Shown here: positions 1 to 10,550 of the stretch, one piece after another
How the letters are laid out: each line of letters starts with the position of its first letter
How positions within the stretch are numbered: position 1 is the stretch's first letter
Assembly: GCA_000727475.1 (NCBI GenBank)
Contig: KL647303.1
Location: 2,279,366 to 2,343,365 of the forward strand
Reading direction: 5' to 3'
Length of the DNA stretch: 64,000 nt
Source: Sarcocystis neurona
Taxonomy: Eukaryota; Apicomplexa; Conoidasida; Eucoccidiorida; Sarcocystidae
The notes under the pieces: generated by a model
Told to the model about the DNA's origin: nothing
Database searches by the model: none
Seen by the model: the letters and a program-made list of their open reading frames with translations, nothing else
Program-made: the position numbers and the translations under genes

Positions 1-2286
1 CGTTGCTGCTGCGGATACCATGGAGACGCCGTCGCCGTGGCTGCATGTTTTCACAAGAGAACACCGTTTCTGGCGGAATAATTGTCTTCTGTTGCATGCG
101 TGGTAAAGGCGCGAGACAAAGTCGCGACCCCACATTCGCGTTGGCGCCGCCTCTCGCACGTCAACCGCCGTGGCGTGTCGGCGAAGGCGTCAGGGAGACG
201 TGTGCGCGACCGTGCGTGGTGGACCTGCTGGCTCGCAGCGGTGTTTCAAGTTGCTGCAGACACGTGACCATTTCCCGATAAATGTTTGGATTTATTTGTC
301 AGTGGCTGCTCATTTGAACGGAGCGGTAGAAGGACGCAGGGGAGACGCATAGAGACGTGTGTGTATGTAAGTGTGTTTCCACGCCTCCGCTTGTGTGTAC
401 AGAAATTCAGACAGGTGTGTCTGTGCATTACCCATCGTTTCGCATGTATGCACCTATGTATATATTTCTGTCGCATCTCTGCGCGCACAGCCCTGGTGTA
501 GACACGCAGTCGGGAACCTCAACTCGACGACTTATAGGGTGAACGATTTCTCTCGTGTCGCGCGCCTGCTGCGGTCCGACGTCTGCGTCAGACGCGGCTG
601 CTAATGTGTATACAGTTCATATACAGGGTGAACCTCAACCCTTCGGGGTGCCGCGCGCGCCTGCGCCTTGTACAAATACCAGCTACACCTTTTTCACGTG
701 CGGCCGTCTCATATATGTCAGCGTATTATAACGCGTCCATCCACCTGTATCATAGTATGTCGGTGAACATCTAGGTATGTATCTGTTTATATTTTGAGTG
801 TATATAAACTGGTATTGGTGTGTTGGTGTGGGGCTGTACACCTGTGCTGTTGTGCCGTTCCTGCGTAAAACCCACTTTTTCGCGTCTCCGTTTCCGCCGC
901 TGTCCACTCTTGCCTTTCTCTGTCTGTGAGTGTCAAACAAAACAAACAGTTTTGTTTCCGCAGTCGAGCCGCACCACTGCTTCGCCTCTTAGTGTTTCGC
1001 CTGTACTTTCTCCGGAGTCGACGTCGTCGTGGTCTGCGGCAGCGCGCTCGCAGCTTCAGCTGCAGCAGCAGCACCAGCAGCAGCAGCAGCACCAGCAGCA
1101 GCAGCAGCAACCGCAGCCGTCTCGTTGCAGGTTTCTTCGCCCCCGTCGCGGTCTCGGGTTTCGCTCGCTCCGGTTGACCGGGTCGCACTTCTGCTGGCTC
1201 AGGAAGCGACGCGCACTTGGGTGTGCGCATCAGTCTAGTCCTCGGCCCTCCATGCATCTCCGTAAAAAGTATATGCATGCGGATGTATCTGTTTAGGTGT
1301 ATAATCCTCGGTGTGTTACATCAGGGTTCCTCTTCCGTGTACATGGGAATAAATCGTGTGTGTGTATGTGTGTGTGTGTATTTATTTCCTTATGTGTCAA
1401 CGTGTGTACATACTTCGCATGTATGGCGTGTACAAATTACTATTATTACTATATGGACACGTGGATATGTATATATGCACATCTGCATACGTGCGTGTGT
1501 GTGTGCGTCCATGTGTATGTGTGTATACTGTAAAGACTTCGTGTAATTACGTGTTGTACATAGGAGGAGTGGGTATATAGTAGGTGAGAAATTGATGGAC
1601 CTGCAAAGAAGCCGTTCATGGAGGGCCGCGACCAGTCAACGACGACTTCCAAATGAGTGATTAGCGCGCCTGTGTATCAGGGTGTACACGAATGTATCTG
1701 TGTGCGCCAGCGTCTAATATATACAGGAGCGAGTTCAAAGGCGTGGCATTCTCCGCGATCCGTCTCTCTATCAGTGACTTTTTGTCTCCCGCGGGTGTTT
1801 GGATATATATGTGTGTATGTATTTGTGTGGAATAATAGGCCGTGTGATACGTTGTCAAGAAAGTGTGTGTACGCAGTTTGCCGTGCTTTTTAAAGGCGTT
1901 CTGCGTCTCTATGTGTGTGTGTGTGAGTGTTCACGTGTTTCCCTTGTACACGGGACTTGATAATAACCGTAGTTGCCGCGTACGAAGAACTGGTGCGCCC
2001 GACAACGGCCTCCTCTTCGAAGAGGCGTAGTAGGTTGCGTGAAGTGAAGTGACGAAGAAGCGGGGAAAGGAGACGACGCAGCGACTGAGAGGGCGAGAGG
2101 GCCGAGGAAGGAAGGAACGTAGAAGTGAGAAGAGGAGGGACGAGAAGAATCGCCAGAAGTTAGTAAAGATGAAATAATGCGCAAAGGGAAACAAGCCTGT
2201 AAAAGGAAATAAAAAGTGGTTCGGCAGGAGGGAGCAGGAGAAGAGAACACGGAGGAGCAGAGGTCAGCAGGACTGCTCTCTCGCAG
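1..2286. other. Mostly non-coding 5' region with one CAG cluster
   Basis: No convincing gene was recognised here. GT/TA-rich simple sequence dominates 280-830 and 1290-1900. A CAG cluster at about 1055-1115 sits in a possible + strand exon: a pyrimidine-rich acceptor ends at 963 and the open frame runs Ser/Pro-rich and then Gln-rich to about 1130. The donor there is weak, and its phase does not join cleanly to the exon at 2287, so it is not called as coding. A purine-rich block at 2030-2280 has open frames on both strands and no recognisable protein. Confidence 0.4.
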
Positions 2287-2994
2287 GTGTCTGTTAAAAG
2301 TTGTCAACGCCACGTCCGCCGTGTCTGCATCCAGAGGGAAGGTAGAGAAGAGGGAAGAGAAGTATTCAGTAGACACGAAGAGGAGAGTCGAGACTCAAGT
2401 GAAGAGGAAGGACGAAGAAGACAGGAGACGCAGGCAACGAGAAAGAAGGGGCAGAACGAGAAAAAGATGATGCGGGAAGATTCACCAGGCGCTGCAGCAC
2501 TAGCTGCTTCGGAGGAAGGCGTGTCTCTTGGAGCAGAGACGGATACGCAAGACAATAATCGACCGTCTTCGCAGCAGCAGCAGGAGCGGCAGCATGTCGT
2601 GCAGGAGGAGGGGAAGGAGGGGAAGGACGCGAAGCAGCAGGAAGCGAAAGGGAACGAGGAGGAAGTGAGGCACCAGCAGCAGCACATGGAGACAGCAGTG
2701 CACGAAGGGAAGACAGTGGCAGGCGAGACTGCCGGTGGTGCAGTCAGCGACGCAGCCCGACAGCAGCCGCACTGTCTCCAGACGGCACGTGTGGGCGCTG
2801 GCGCAAGCAGCAGCAGCAGCAACACGCCGAAGGCAGAGGACGGCATGGAAGCTGCACAGCAGCAGCAACAGCAGCATGCGTTTCGATCCGCTGCTGTGCA
2901 CACTGCTGCAGCTGCTCCGGCGGCCCTCGCTGCCGGGGGGAGTGCCCTTATCGAAGCAGAGGCGGGACACATATACAGACCGGGGACGAAGGCG
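2287..2994 (+). CDS. HAAR-rich exon of an unrecognised gene
   Basis: An open frame with a composition typical of coccidian coding DNA: an acidic/basic Glu-Arg-Lys-rich start, then Gln runs, a Ser run and an Ala run. A pyrimidine-rich tract and AG end at 2286. A strong donor (GTACGT) follows codon 236 at 2995, so the exon is phase 0 at both ends. Alternatively the gene starts inside it at ATG 2467 (MMREDSPGAAALAAS), with 2287-2466 as leader. The next good exon on the same strand is 4382-4453, also phase 0, so the two may belong to one gene. No domain was recognised; the protein here looks disordered. Coding status is fairly sure, the boundaries are inferred, and upstream and downstream exons are missing from the model. 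Confidence 0.5.
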
Positions 2995-4381
2995 GTACGT
3001 CGCATTGTTGTTCCAGTCGCTGAAAGAAGTACACTTTTTTCTACGCGTCGTGGTCACACTTGCTGTGAACACGTGTCCGTGGAGAGGTAATACAAGTGCA
3101 TGTGCGTGTAGAGGGCTGTCAAGGTGCGCACGTTTTCTGAAGATTCGCAGCGTGTTTTTCTTTGTGTGGTCACGCAACTCCTTCGCACGCAGACACCTCC
3201 TACGTGCTCAAGGTAAAAAATAGTCAAATTTCTAGGCTACCCTGCTATCATCACATACGCGCACGCTGGTGTCGACACGTCTGCGCGTGGGGTGCCTGCG
3301 GGCCGCGACGTAATAACACGTGGCACTGTTGGTGCATGTATGTGGTGTACAGACACCCTGTTCGCATATGCATCTGTGTGGCGTACAGATACTGTGTACG
3401 CATAAGCTAGCAGATCACAACTGCACCACAAATCCCAGGTCTGCCTGTCGAGCCATAAGAGACATAGTAATGGGCGTGGCTCCATTTAAATTCCGCTGTC
3501 GCCTTCTTGTGTCTACGCGTATTTGTGTGGTCTGGGCGTCTGTGGCCACCCGTTTGCGACGCTGCACATAGATGCGGTGTGTGTACACCGGAAGTGGAGG
3601 TGTCAGCTCTACGCGACGGGGGACACGCATGTATTGTGTGTATACACCGCGTGTTAAAGCGTACACACACATACGGCGCGCAGATCTCATACGGAGCTGC
3701 AGGTGCCGCGGTGTCCAGCGATGCCCACTGGTGCCGTGCATTCCCTGCTGGTGTCTACGACAGGGACGCCGTTCTCTCTTGCGCCTGTTTACGTGGTATT
3801 TAGAAGGACAGCGTGCACTCCTGAAGAAGTATCTGCGCGCACCACCTCTGTCTGTCTGTCGAATAGGCCGGCGGGCCGTCTCACAGAGTTGTAGCACATG
3901 GCCAGGACAGCGGTGTATACGTCCTCTGGGCGTATCTATGTAGGGGCAGATGTGGAGTGTACAGGAATGCTGGCAGAAGGCACTCTGTCTTGAATACATA
4001 TGGTCATTCATACATACACGTATGCAGATACATATGCAAGTGGGTCTGCATACACGTGTGGACGGGTGTGCTGTGTACCTGCTGGACCCGAGGTGGTACC
4101 TACGGATACACACACACACACACACACACTTGTGTATACGTGTGTACACGCCCGCTGCGAGAATTTCCTTCTGCAGACTGGTGTGCTCTCGAATGCGGAC
4201 TGTTGTCTTCTGCACACGTCTGCGGTACAGCGCCTGTCTTCCACAAGCTGCTAGGGAGGGAAGATAAAGTATACGAGGCGACGAAGTCTACGACGCCGCG
4301 AAGTATACGACGCAGCACACGGTGTTCCTGTGCTGGGACTGCTGTGCGCGTTGTTTGCTGCCGCTGCTTCTACTGCTGCAG
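2995..4381. other. Probable intron or intergenic DNA, TG/CA-rich
   Basis: About 1.4 kb between two candidate + strand exons. It holds many GTGTAC/GTACAC-type words and a (CA)n run at about 4109-4130. The open frames here are short, Cys/His/Val-rich and derive from the simple sequence. No further exon could be supported. Confidence 0.35.
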
Positions 4382-4453
4382 GAGGTCCGTCTCGTCTACA
4401 GGATAAAGAAAGGCTTGGGCGCTGGCAGGCACCAGAAGTCATACTCCATTTCG
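4382..4453 (+). CDS. Small internal exon, 24 codons, unrecognised protein
   Basis: A textbook exon. A pyrimidine-rich tract ending in TGCTGCAG precedes it and a consensus donor GTAAGT follows. It is 72 bases long and open, reading EVRLVYRIKKGLGAGRHQKS and then YSIS, phase 0 at both ends. It has no triplet-repeat bias, unlike nearby exons, which suggests a conserved folded segment. The pattern Leu-x-Tyr-x-(hydrophobic)-Lys-x-Gly...SerTyr loosely recalls the last strand of MutS-type ATPase domains, but no other MutS motif was found upstream, so no function is assigned. It probably belongs with exon 2287-2994. Confidence 0.5.
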
Positions 4454-5116
4454 GTAAGTCACGGGTGGGCACTACTGCTGCGGCCATTCTTTAGTGCGCG
4501 TTGATGCTGTGCATGCGGGACATTGCGGCCGCGTCTGCTGCTCGGCTCCTGGTGCTCTCGTTACCTCTTTCTTTGCTGGTCCGCCCCTGAGTGTGCGCGT
4601 GCTGCTTCTGCCCGTGACGGCGCTCTTGCTGCTGCGTCGTCGGTGCTGCTGCTTGTGCTGCTGTCGGTGCTGCTGCCTCACCTGACATGTCTACTGCGTC
4701 TCGATCGCTGCTGCGTCGCCCGCGGCTCGACCCTTCTGCGTCAGCAGGCAGCGAGCACTTGCATGTATGGATGGTTGTGGAGCACGACCATACCGACGGA
4801 TGTACAGCATGTAGTGTGTCTGTGTGAGATATACACGTGTATGCGATTGTATCTATGGAGTTGTACGTATAAATGACTATCTTTCGTTCTCTGTGTTCCC
4901 CTACGAGCGTGCCTGTATCAGCGGCCTCTATCAGAATGTACAACAGCATACCTGGATCAGGGGCATATATTAAAATCTACACGTGTATACATATATATAT
5001 ATATTTATGTGAACAAGGGGACCTGGGTACTTCATCAACGTAGAGACACACATTTTCGCAGCAGAGTGAGGTGACTGCGTCCGGCAGGGCGGGCATTGCT
5101 AGTTTGCTGCTGCCTG
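4454..5116. other. Non-coding or unresolved, CTG-rich
   Basis: CTG-rich sequence at 4600-4740 is open on both strands and cannot be assigned. From 4780 to 5040 it is TA/TG-rich simple sequence, including a (TA)n run near 4990-5005. No recognisable gene. Confidence 0.35.
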
Positions 5117-8100
5117 ATGGCGCGTGTTGAGGGTCTGCTGCGGCTGCGTGTGCAGCGGTACGGTTTAGAAGGGGCGTGGGAGCAGGCGGAAGCGGCGCGG
5201 CAGTATATCAACACGCACGGCCACCTGCCTCCGTATTTCGCGGTGACGGTGGCACCTTCGTCGAAGGCTGGTGCTGCTGGGAATGCCGTCAAGAGCCGGA
5301 GCAGCGCTGCAGCAGGTGGAGGAGGAGGAGCAGCGGGTGCTGCTGCTCGGGCCGCGGCCGCAGCTGCAGCCGCAGCGGGAGAAGAAGCTTCAGCAAGTGA
5401 CACGACGCCTGCCGGCAGCGCTGGGGGTGTTTCAGGAGGAGGAGGAGGGGTCCAGGCAGCAGCAGGGGTGCACGGCGTGTCTGCAAGCAGCAAGGAGAAC
5501 AACAGCAGCAGCGAGGCCGGAGTGCCAGGAGGGAAGCCGCCTACCGCAACGCCGGCTGTGCTGCAGCAGCTGCATGCACTTCAGAAAAAAAAAACGTTCG
5601 GGAGCAACAACCAGACGTGGTCGCCCTGCGAAAGATTCTGCGGGAGCTGCGACAGCTGCCGCAGCGACGACGGCGGCTGCTATGCCGTCGTCGGGTGATG
5701 CGACAGTAAGAGTACCCACCCCCCCTGCAGCAGCAGGCACGCGACAACAGCAGCAACAGCAGCACCGTGTGCAGCAGAAGAACGGAGATAATACCGGCGG
5801 CGGGACCGCCTTGCGACAGCAGCAGCTTTTCCTGCAGACCCCGCAGGAGGCGGCAGTAGCCCCCAGCAGTAACACCAGCACGGGGTTGCTCTCTCCCCCA
5901 TCTTTGGTCCCTCTGCCCCCACCTCCCTTTGTGTCTGCGGGTGTGCCTGGTGGCGGTGGGAACTCCCCAAGTCATCAGTTCTTTTCTTCGTCCTTGGCTG
6001 CAGGCCTCGCTGCTGCTGCTGGTGCGGAACGTGCAGCTGCTGCCCTGCGTGCTGCTGCTGCTGCTTCTGCCCGAGGAGGACCCGCTGCGAACGCTTTCGG
6101 AGCCTCGACCGCGGGTGCCACAGCTGCTGGGAGTGCTGCTGCAGCAGGAGGCACCTACCCGCCTCCGTTCTTGGTGAGCGCGGGACTCCGTGCTGCAGCA
6201 GACTTCGCTGCAGGAAGTGCTGGAGCAGGAACCACCTTTTCGGACAGCGGCACACCTGCGGCGTCACCAGCAGCAGCAGGAGCAGGAGGGACAGGAGGGG
6301 GCGGAGAAAACGGAGGAGCAGGAATTTCAGGAACTTCAGCTGCAGCCGTGGCTGCTGCCGCGGCCAACATGCGAGCGAATCCCTTGCTGTTCGGTTTCTT
6401 TCCTCCTGGCTACCTGCAGCACTACCGGGGGGTCATCGAGGCGCAGCAGCAGCGTGCTGCAGCTGCCGCGGGCGGAGGAAGCGGCGGGATGGGGATTCTT
6501 GGAGGAGGAGGAGGAACAGCAGCAGCAGCGGGAGGCATGAGTGGTGCCTCAGTTCCGTTCTTCACGGCGGCGGCCGCAGCAGCGGCAGAGAAAAGGTTGG
6601 GTTTGTTTATGCAGGCAGCAAAAGCCGGAGGCGCCGCAGGAGGAGGCGCACTGTCGCCGACAGCGGCAGGAGGAAGCAGCGGCAGCACGCTGCAGGTAGA
6701 AAAGCGGCAACCCCAGGAGGCGGCGGGGGCCGTTGCTGGAGGTGGAACTGCCGGTTTCATCGACCCCACAGACGCTGCAGCGGCGGCAGCGTCTGCAGCA
6801 GCAGCACCAGCAGCGGCAGCGGGACCACCAGTGGCACCAGCAGCGGGAGCGGCACTGGCAACAGCAGCAACGCAGAAGGCGACTGGTGCGTCGATGTGGC
6901 AGCAGGCGCGTAACGGTAGTGCAGCAGCGGGCACGGGGTGTGGCCAGCGTCTGTCACTCCCGTTCGGGGCGTTCCGTAGAGATCTGTTGTCGTTCTCAGC
7001 TGCCGCAGCCGAAGCAGCGGGGCTCGGCCCGTCTCGGGGCAGCAGTGGCAGCAGCAGCTCGCCGTCTGCATACACCAGCAGCACCAGCGGAGGAGACACT
7101 CTGCGGAGCAGCAGCGGAGGGGAAAGTCTGCGCAGCAGCAGCAGCGGCTTGCCAGAAACCCCTAGCGTCAGTCCGCAGAGCGGCTGCTCGTCGATCAGCA
7201 GCAGCACAACAGCGGGGGGAAGCAGTAGTCCTGAAGAAGTGGAAGGAGGAGAAGGCCATCCTCGCTGCAGCGGCAGTAGCGGTGGCTCTCCTGCTGCGCC
7301 TCGCGAAGGGCCTGCCATCATCTTATCGCTGCCTTCACCCGAGGAAGACGAACGAGCAGCAGCAGGGGACGCAGCCGATGCAGAAGGTCTCGCGTGGCCG
7401 TCGGCAGCAGCTGCAGCAGGCGCACACTCTGGAGACGAAGGACCTGTTGCGGCAGTAGCCGAAGAGCCGTATCAGCAGCAACAGGAGCTCTGTTTCAGCA
7501 GGAGCGGAGAGAAGATCATTTGCAGCTGCGGTAAACATGACTGCTCTGCTGCGCGGGGCGGAGGAAGCTCTCCGTTTCTCCATATGGCGCTAGGCTGCGC
7601 TGCTGCAGAAGCGGGAGGAGGAACAGCAGAAGCAGCAGGAGAAGAGTTTTCATCCGGTGCTGCTGGCCCTCTGGGCAGGCATTTCTCCGTCGACCAGCAG
7701 GAGCAGCCCTGCTACAACAACAGCCGAAGAAGCCGTAATGTGGCGCCCTGGCTGCTGCCTCTTCTACACGAATCGGACGCTGATGGCACTCGCTTCTCCT
7801 CGGGGGCTGGCCCTGCTCCAGCCTCTGCTGCTGCCGTGCAGATGCCAGCTCCTGCAGCTGCAAATACCCTGCATGTGCCTGCTGCCGGAGACAAGCATCT
7901 CCGTAGTCGAAAGGTGGGAGACGTGTCTCCAGACTATGAAAGTGCATTTCTCTCTATGGCGATGCGATCGCCTGCGTTGTCCCCGCTGGGTTCTCCGTAC
8001 TCGGCGTTCACCGCTGCACCTGCGAATTTGCTCGCCGAGCAGCAAGAGACGTCCCTGTGGGGGTCTGCGGCAACAGCAGGAGGGCAGCAGCAACTTGAAA

Positions 8101-10550
8101 ATGCGGCGCGAGGTGCGCTGGCAGCAAGGCTGTTTGCTGTATTGCGAGGGCCGGGCAGCCGGAGCAGCTCTCCACTGCTGCGTTCGCCGTGTCTCTCTCC
8201 GTCAATCGATGCTGCTGGGACACCCGGGAGCACCGCACCCAGCTTTTGTAAGGGTCTGCTCCCGAGCTCCTCTTCCTCCTCCTCCACTTCGTCGTCCTCG
8301 TCTTTGTCGGCGTCAGCAACAGGCAATGCGCCGCGTGCCGTCGGCTGCGACCATGGCAGCAGGAGACGCCGGATGCGGGGAGACAGTAACAGACCGCCAG
8401 GTGGCAGCAGCTGCCTGAGTCGCAGTAGCAGTTGTTGTGAAGGCAGCAGCAGCAGCACCGGCACGTGTTGTGGGGGAGCGCACAATAACGGGAACAGCTG
8501 CAACAGCATTAGTTGCTTAGATAGCGGCAGCACTTGCGTCTCCAGCAGTTGCTGCGGCGGCAGCGGCAGCTCTTTGAGCGGCAGCAATTGCTGCTGCGGA
8601 TGCAGACATCATCGGTCGCCCGGGGGCGGAAGCAGCAGCAACGGTTCCGAGTATATTAAAAGGAGGTGCTTGGATGTCTCCCCGCTGCTCTTTGCTGCGA
8701 TGAGTTTGCATTCGCCGTCGTCTCCGTCTGTCCTGTCTCCGCAGATAACGTGCATCGATGGCGGGAGAGAGTCCCCGGTCAAGAGTTTTTCGGGAGGCGG
8801 TGCACCGGGAGAACGCAGCGCGGCACATAGAAGCAACAGCAGTAGCAGCTTTCTGATGCCCCCCCGGCCGAACTGCTTTTTCTCTTCTCCTCTGACGTGC
8901 GCCGTCAACCATGGGACGGGAGGCAGGAGAAACTCGGAAGATCCTGCAGCAGGAGGAGGAGGAGCCGCGGGAGAGAGCAGTTGTGCTGCCGCCGCCGAAC
9001 ACCATCACCGCAGCAACTCGCTTATTCGCCTAGGGGGAAGATGCTGTATGCGGGGGGGCCCTGCGTCCTCGCCGGCGGCCACGGCCCTGCGACCGCAGCC
9101 CTTTTCTTCCATGTGCGCCTCTTCGTTCGGAGACGGGAGACAAAAGGCATTTGCCAGAGGAGCGCTGGGGTCACCTGTCTCTCCTCCCCGCGGCCCACAC
9201 TACACCCCGGGGACGGCGTCGCCGTCGGTTTCGGCGTACTGCTGGGCGTCCTCTTCTTCCCCATTGGTGGATCCCCACTACCTTGGCAAGAGCAGAAGCA
9301 ACGGCAAAGCAGGGGCAGGAGGTGCAGGGTTAGGCGCATCGGGAACAGGAGCAGCAGGGGGAGGAGGAGACGGCACGAGTGTTGCAGACTCTCCGGCGTC
9401 TGCTGCGGCAGCAGCAGCTGCGGCTGCTGTCACAGCTGCGATGCTCAATTTTAGTGCCCTTCCTCCGCCGCTGCGGGAAACAGTGAGCAGTGGTAGCGGC
9501 AGCGACGAAGGAAGTGGCGCGGAGAGCACACAGCAGCAGCAAGAGCTGCAGGAGGACGAGGTGCGGCTGCAGCAGCAGCGGGGAAGGAGGCTGTACGCAC
9601 GGCCGCGCGGTGAAGAAGCTAGGGGCTGCTGCTGGGGAGACGCGGAAGAGCAGCAGAAGCAAGGCGCGCATTCAAGAAGTAGCAGCGACGAGACGCGCAG
9701 CTGCCAGCATGTCGATGAAAGGCGAGAGGCGGAAGGTCGCGAGATCCAGCTCAGCAGCGGATATGGAAGCGATGGTATGGTGGCAGCGGGGGCTGTTGAA
9801 GGGGAAGGAGGAGCAACGGTTGACGCGGGGAATGCAGGACGTCGGGCTGCAGAAGAGAGTGCCAAAACTGCTGCAGGGGTTCTGCTGGGCGACCCGGCTG
9901 CTGCCGATGACGGCTTCTATGAACGCACGCGGTTGCTGTTGTCGCCGATTCTCCTTCCTGGCAGGTACGACCCAGAGCTGGAGGCAGAAGCTGCGGCAGC
10001 CGCGGCGCGGGAGAAGGAGGCTGCGGCTGCGGCAGTGAGGGAACGCGGACTTGCAGCGTTCGCTTCGTCCAGCTTCTTGTCGGTGGAACGCCCTAGCGGC
10101 AGCGGCAGGAGAAGCAGGTCTCCGTCTCGACTAGAGGGTTACCTTTCTCCGTCGAAAAAGACATGCACCGAAGAATCAGCTGGGCGAAGCTCGCCTGCCG
10201 CTGGTGGTGCTGCTGCTGATGTTGCGCGTCCTGCTGACGGGTCTACTGTTGCTGATGGTAGTAGTGCTGTTGCCGATGATAGCGCTGTTGCTGATGATAG
10301 CGCTCTTGCGGATGATGACGGGGTTGCCGATGATAGTGCGGTTGCTGATGGGAGTGCTGTTGCCGAGGGGAGTGTTGTTGCCGAGGGGAGTGCTGATGCC
10401 GAGGGGAGTGCTGTTGCCGAGGGGAGCGCTGTTGCCGAGGGGAGTGCTATTGCTGATGGGAATGTCGCTGCTGTTGCGGACGGCACTGCAGCTGGTGGGG
10501 TTGCTGGGGACGGCCGTCTAGGAGCAGCAGCAGATGGAGACGGCCAGTAG
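5117..10550 (+). CDS. Large HAAR-rich protein of unknown function
   Basis: The proposed start is ATG 5117 (MARVEGLLRLRVQRYGLEGA). The first 50 or so codons read as an ordinary helical segment (GAWEQAEAARQYINTHGH) before the repeats begin. From about 5600 to the stop at 10548-10550 a single frame stays open for about 1,650 codons. It is full of Ala, Gly, Ser and Gln runs, broken by ordinary stretches such as ANPLLFGFFPPGYLQHY, EYIKRRCLDVSPLLFAAMSL and PHYTPGTASPSVSAYCW. It ends in a Val-Ala-Glu/Asp-Gly-Ser-Ala repeat. The start lies in frame 2 and the body in frame 3. They can be joined by a one-base length change in the A10 run at 5585-5594, or by a short intron somewhere in 5250-5310. No domain was recognised; it is probably largely disordered. 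Coding status is firm; the 5' structure is not. Confidence 0.65.
10210..10470 (+). repeat. 18-bp coding tandem repeat
   Basis: Degenerate copies of an 18-base unit, GTTGCCGAGGGGAGTGCT and variants, are in frame with the protein ending at 10550. They encode a hexapeptide of the form Val-Ala-(Glu/Asp)-(Gly/Asp)-Ser-Ala. Copies become more alike toward the 3' end, as expected of recent unit duplication. Confidence 0.75.

Noticed and set aside
4382..4453. MutS-like mismatch repair gene
   Set aside because: One short similarity in pattern only; no Walker, GPN or His-Phe-x-Glu motifs in nearby + strand frames.
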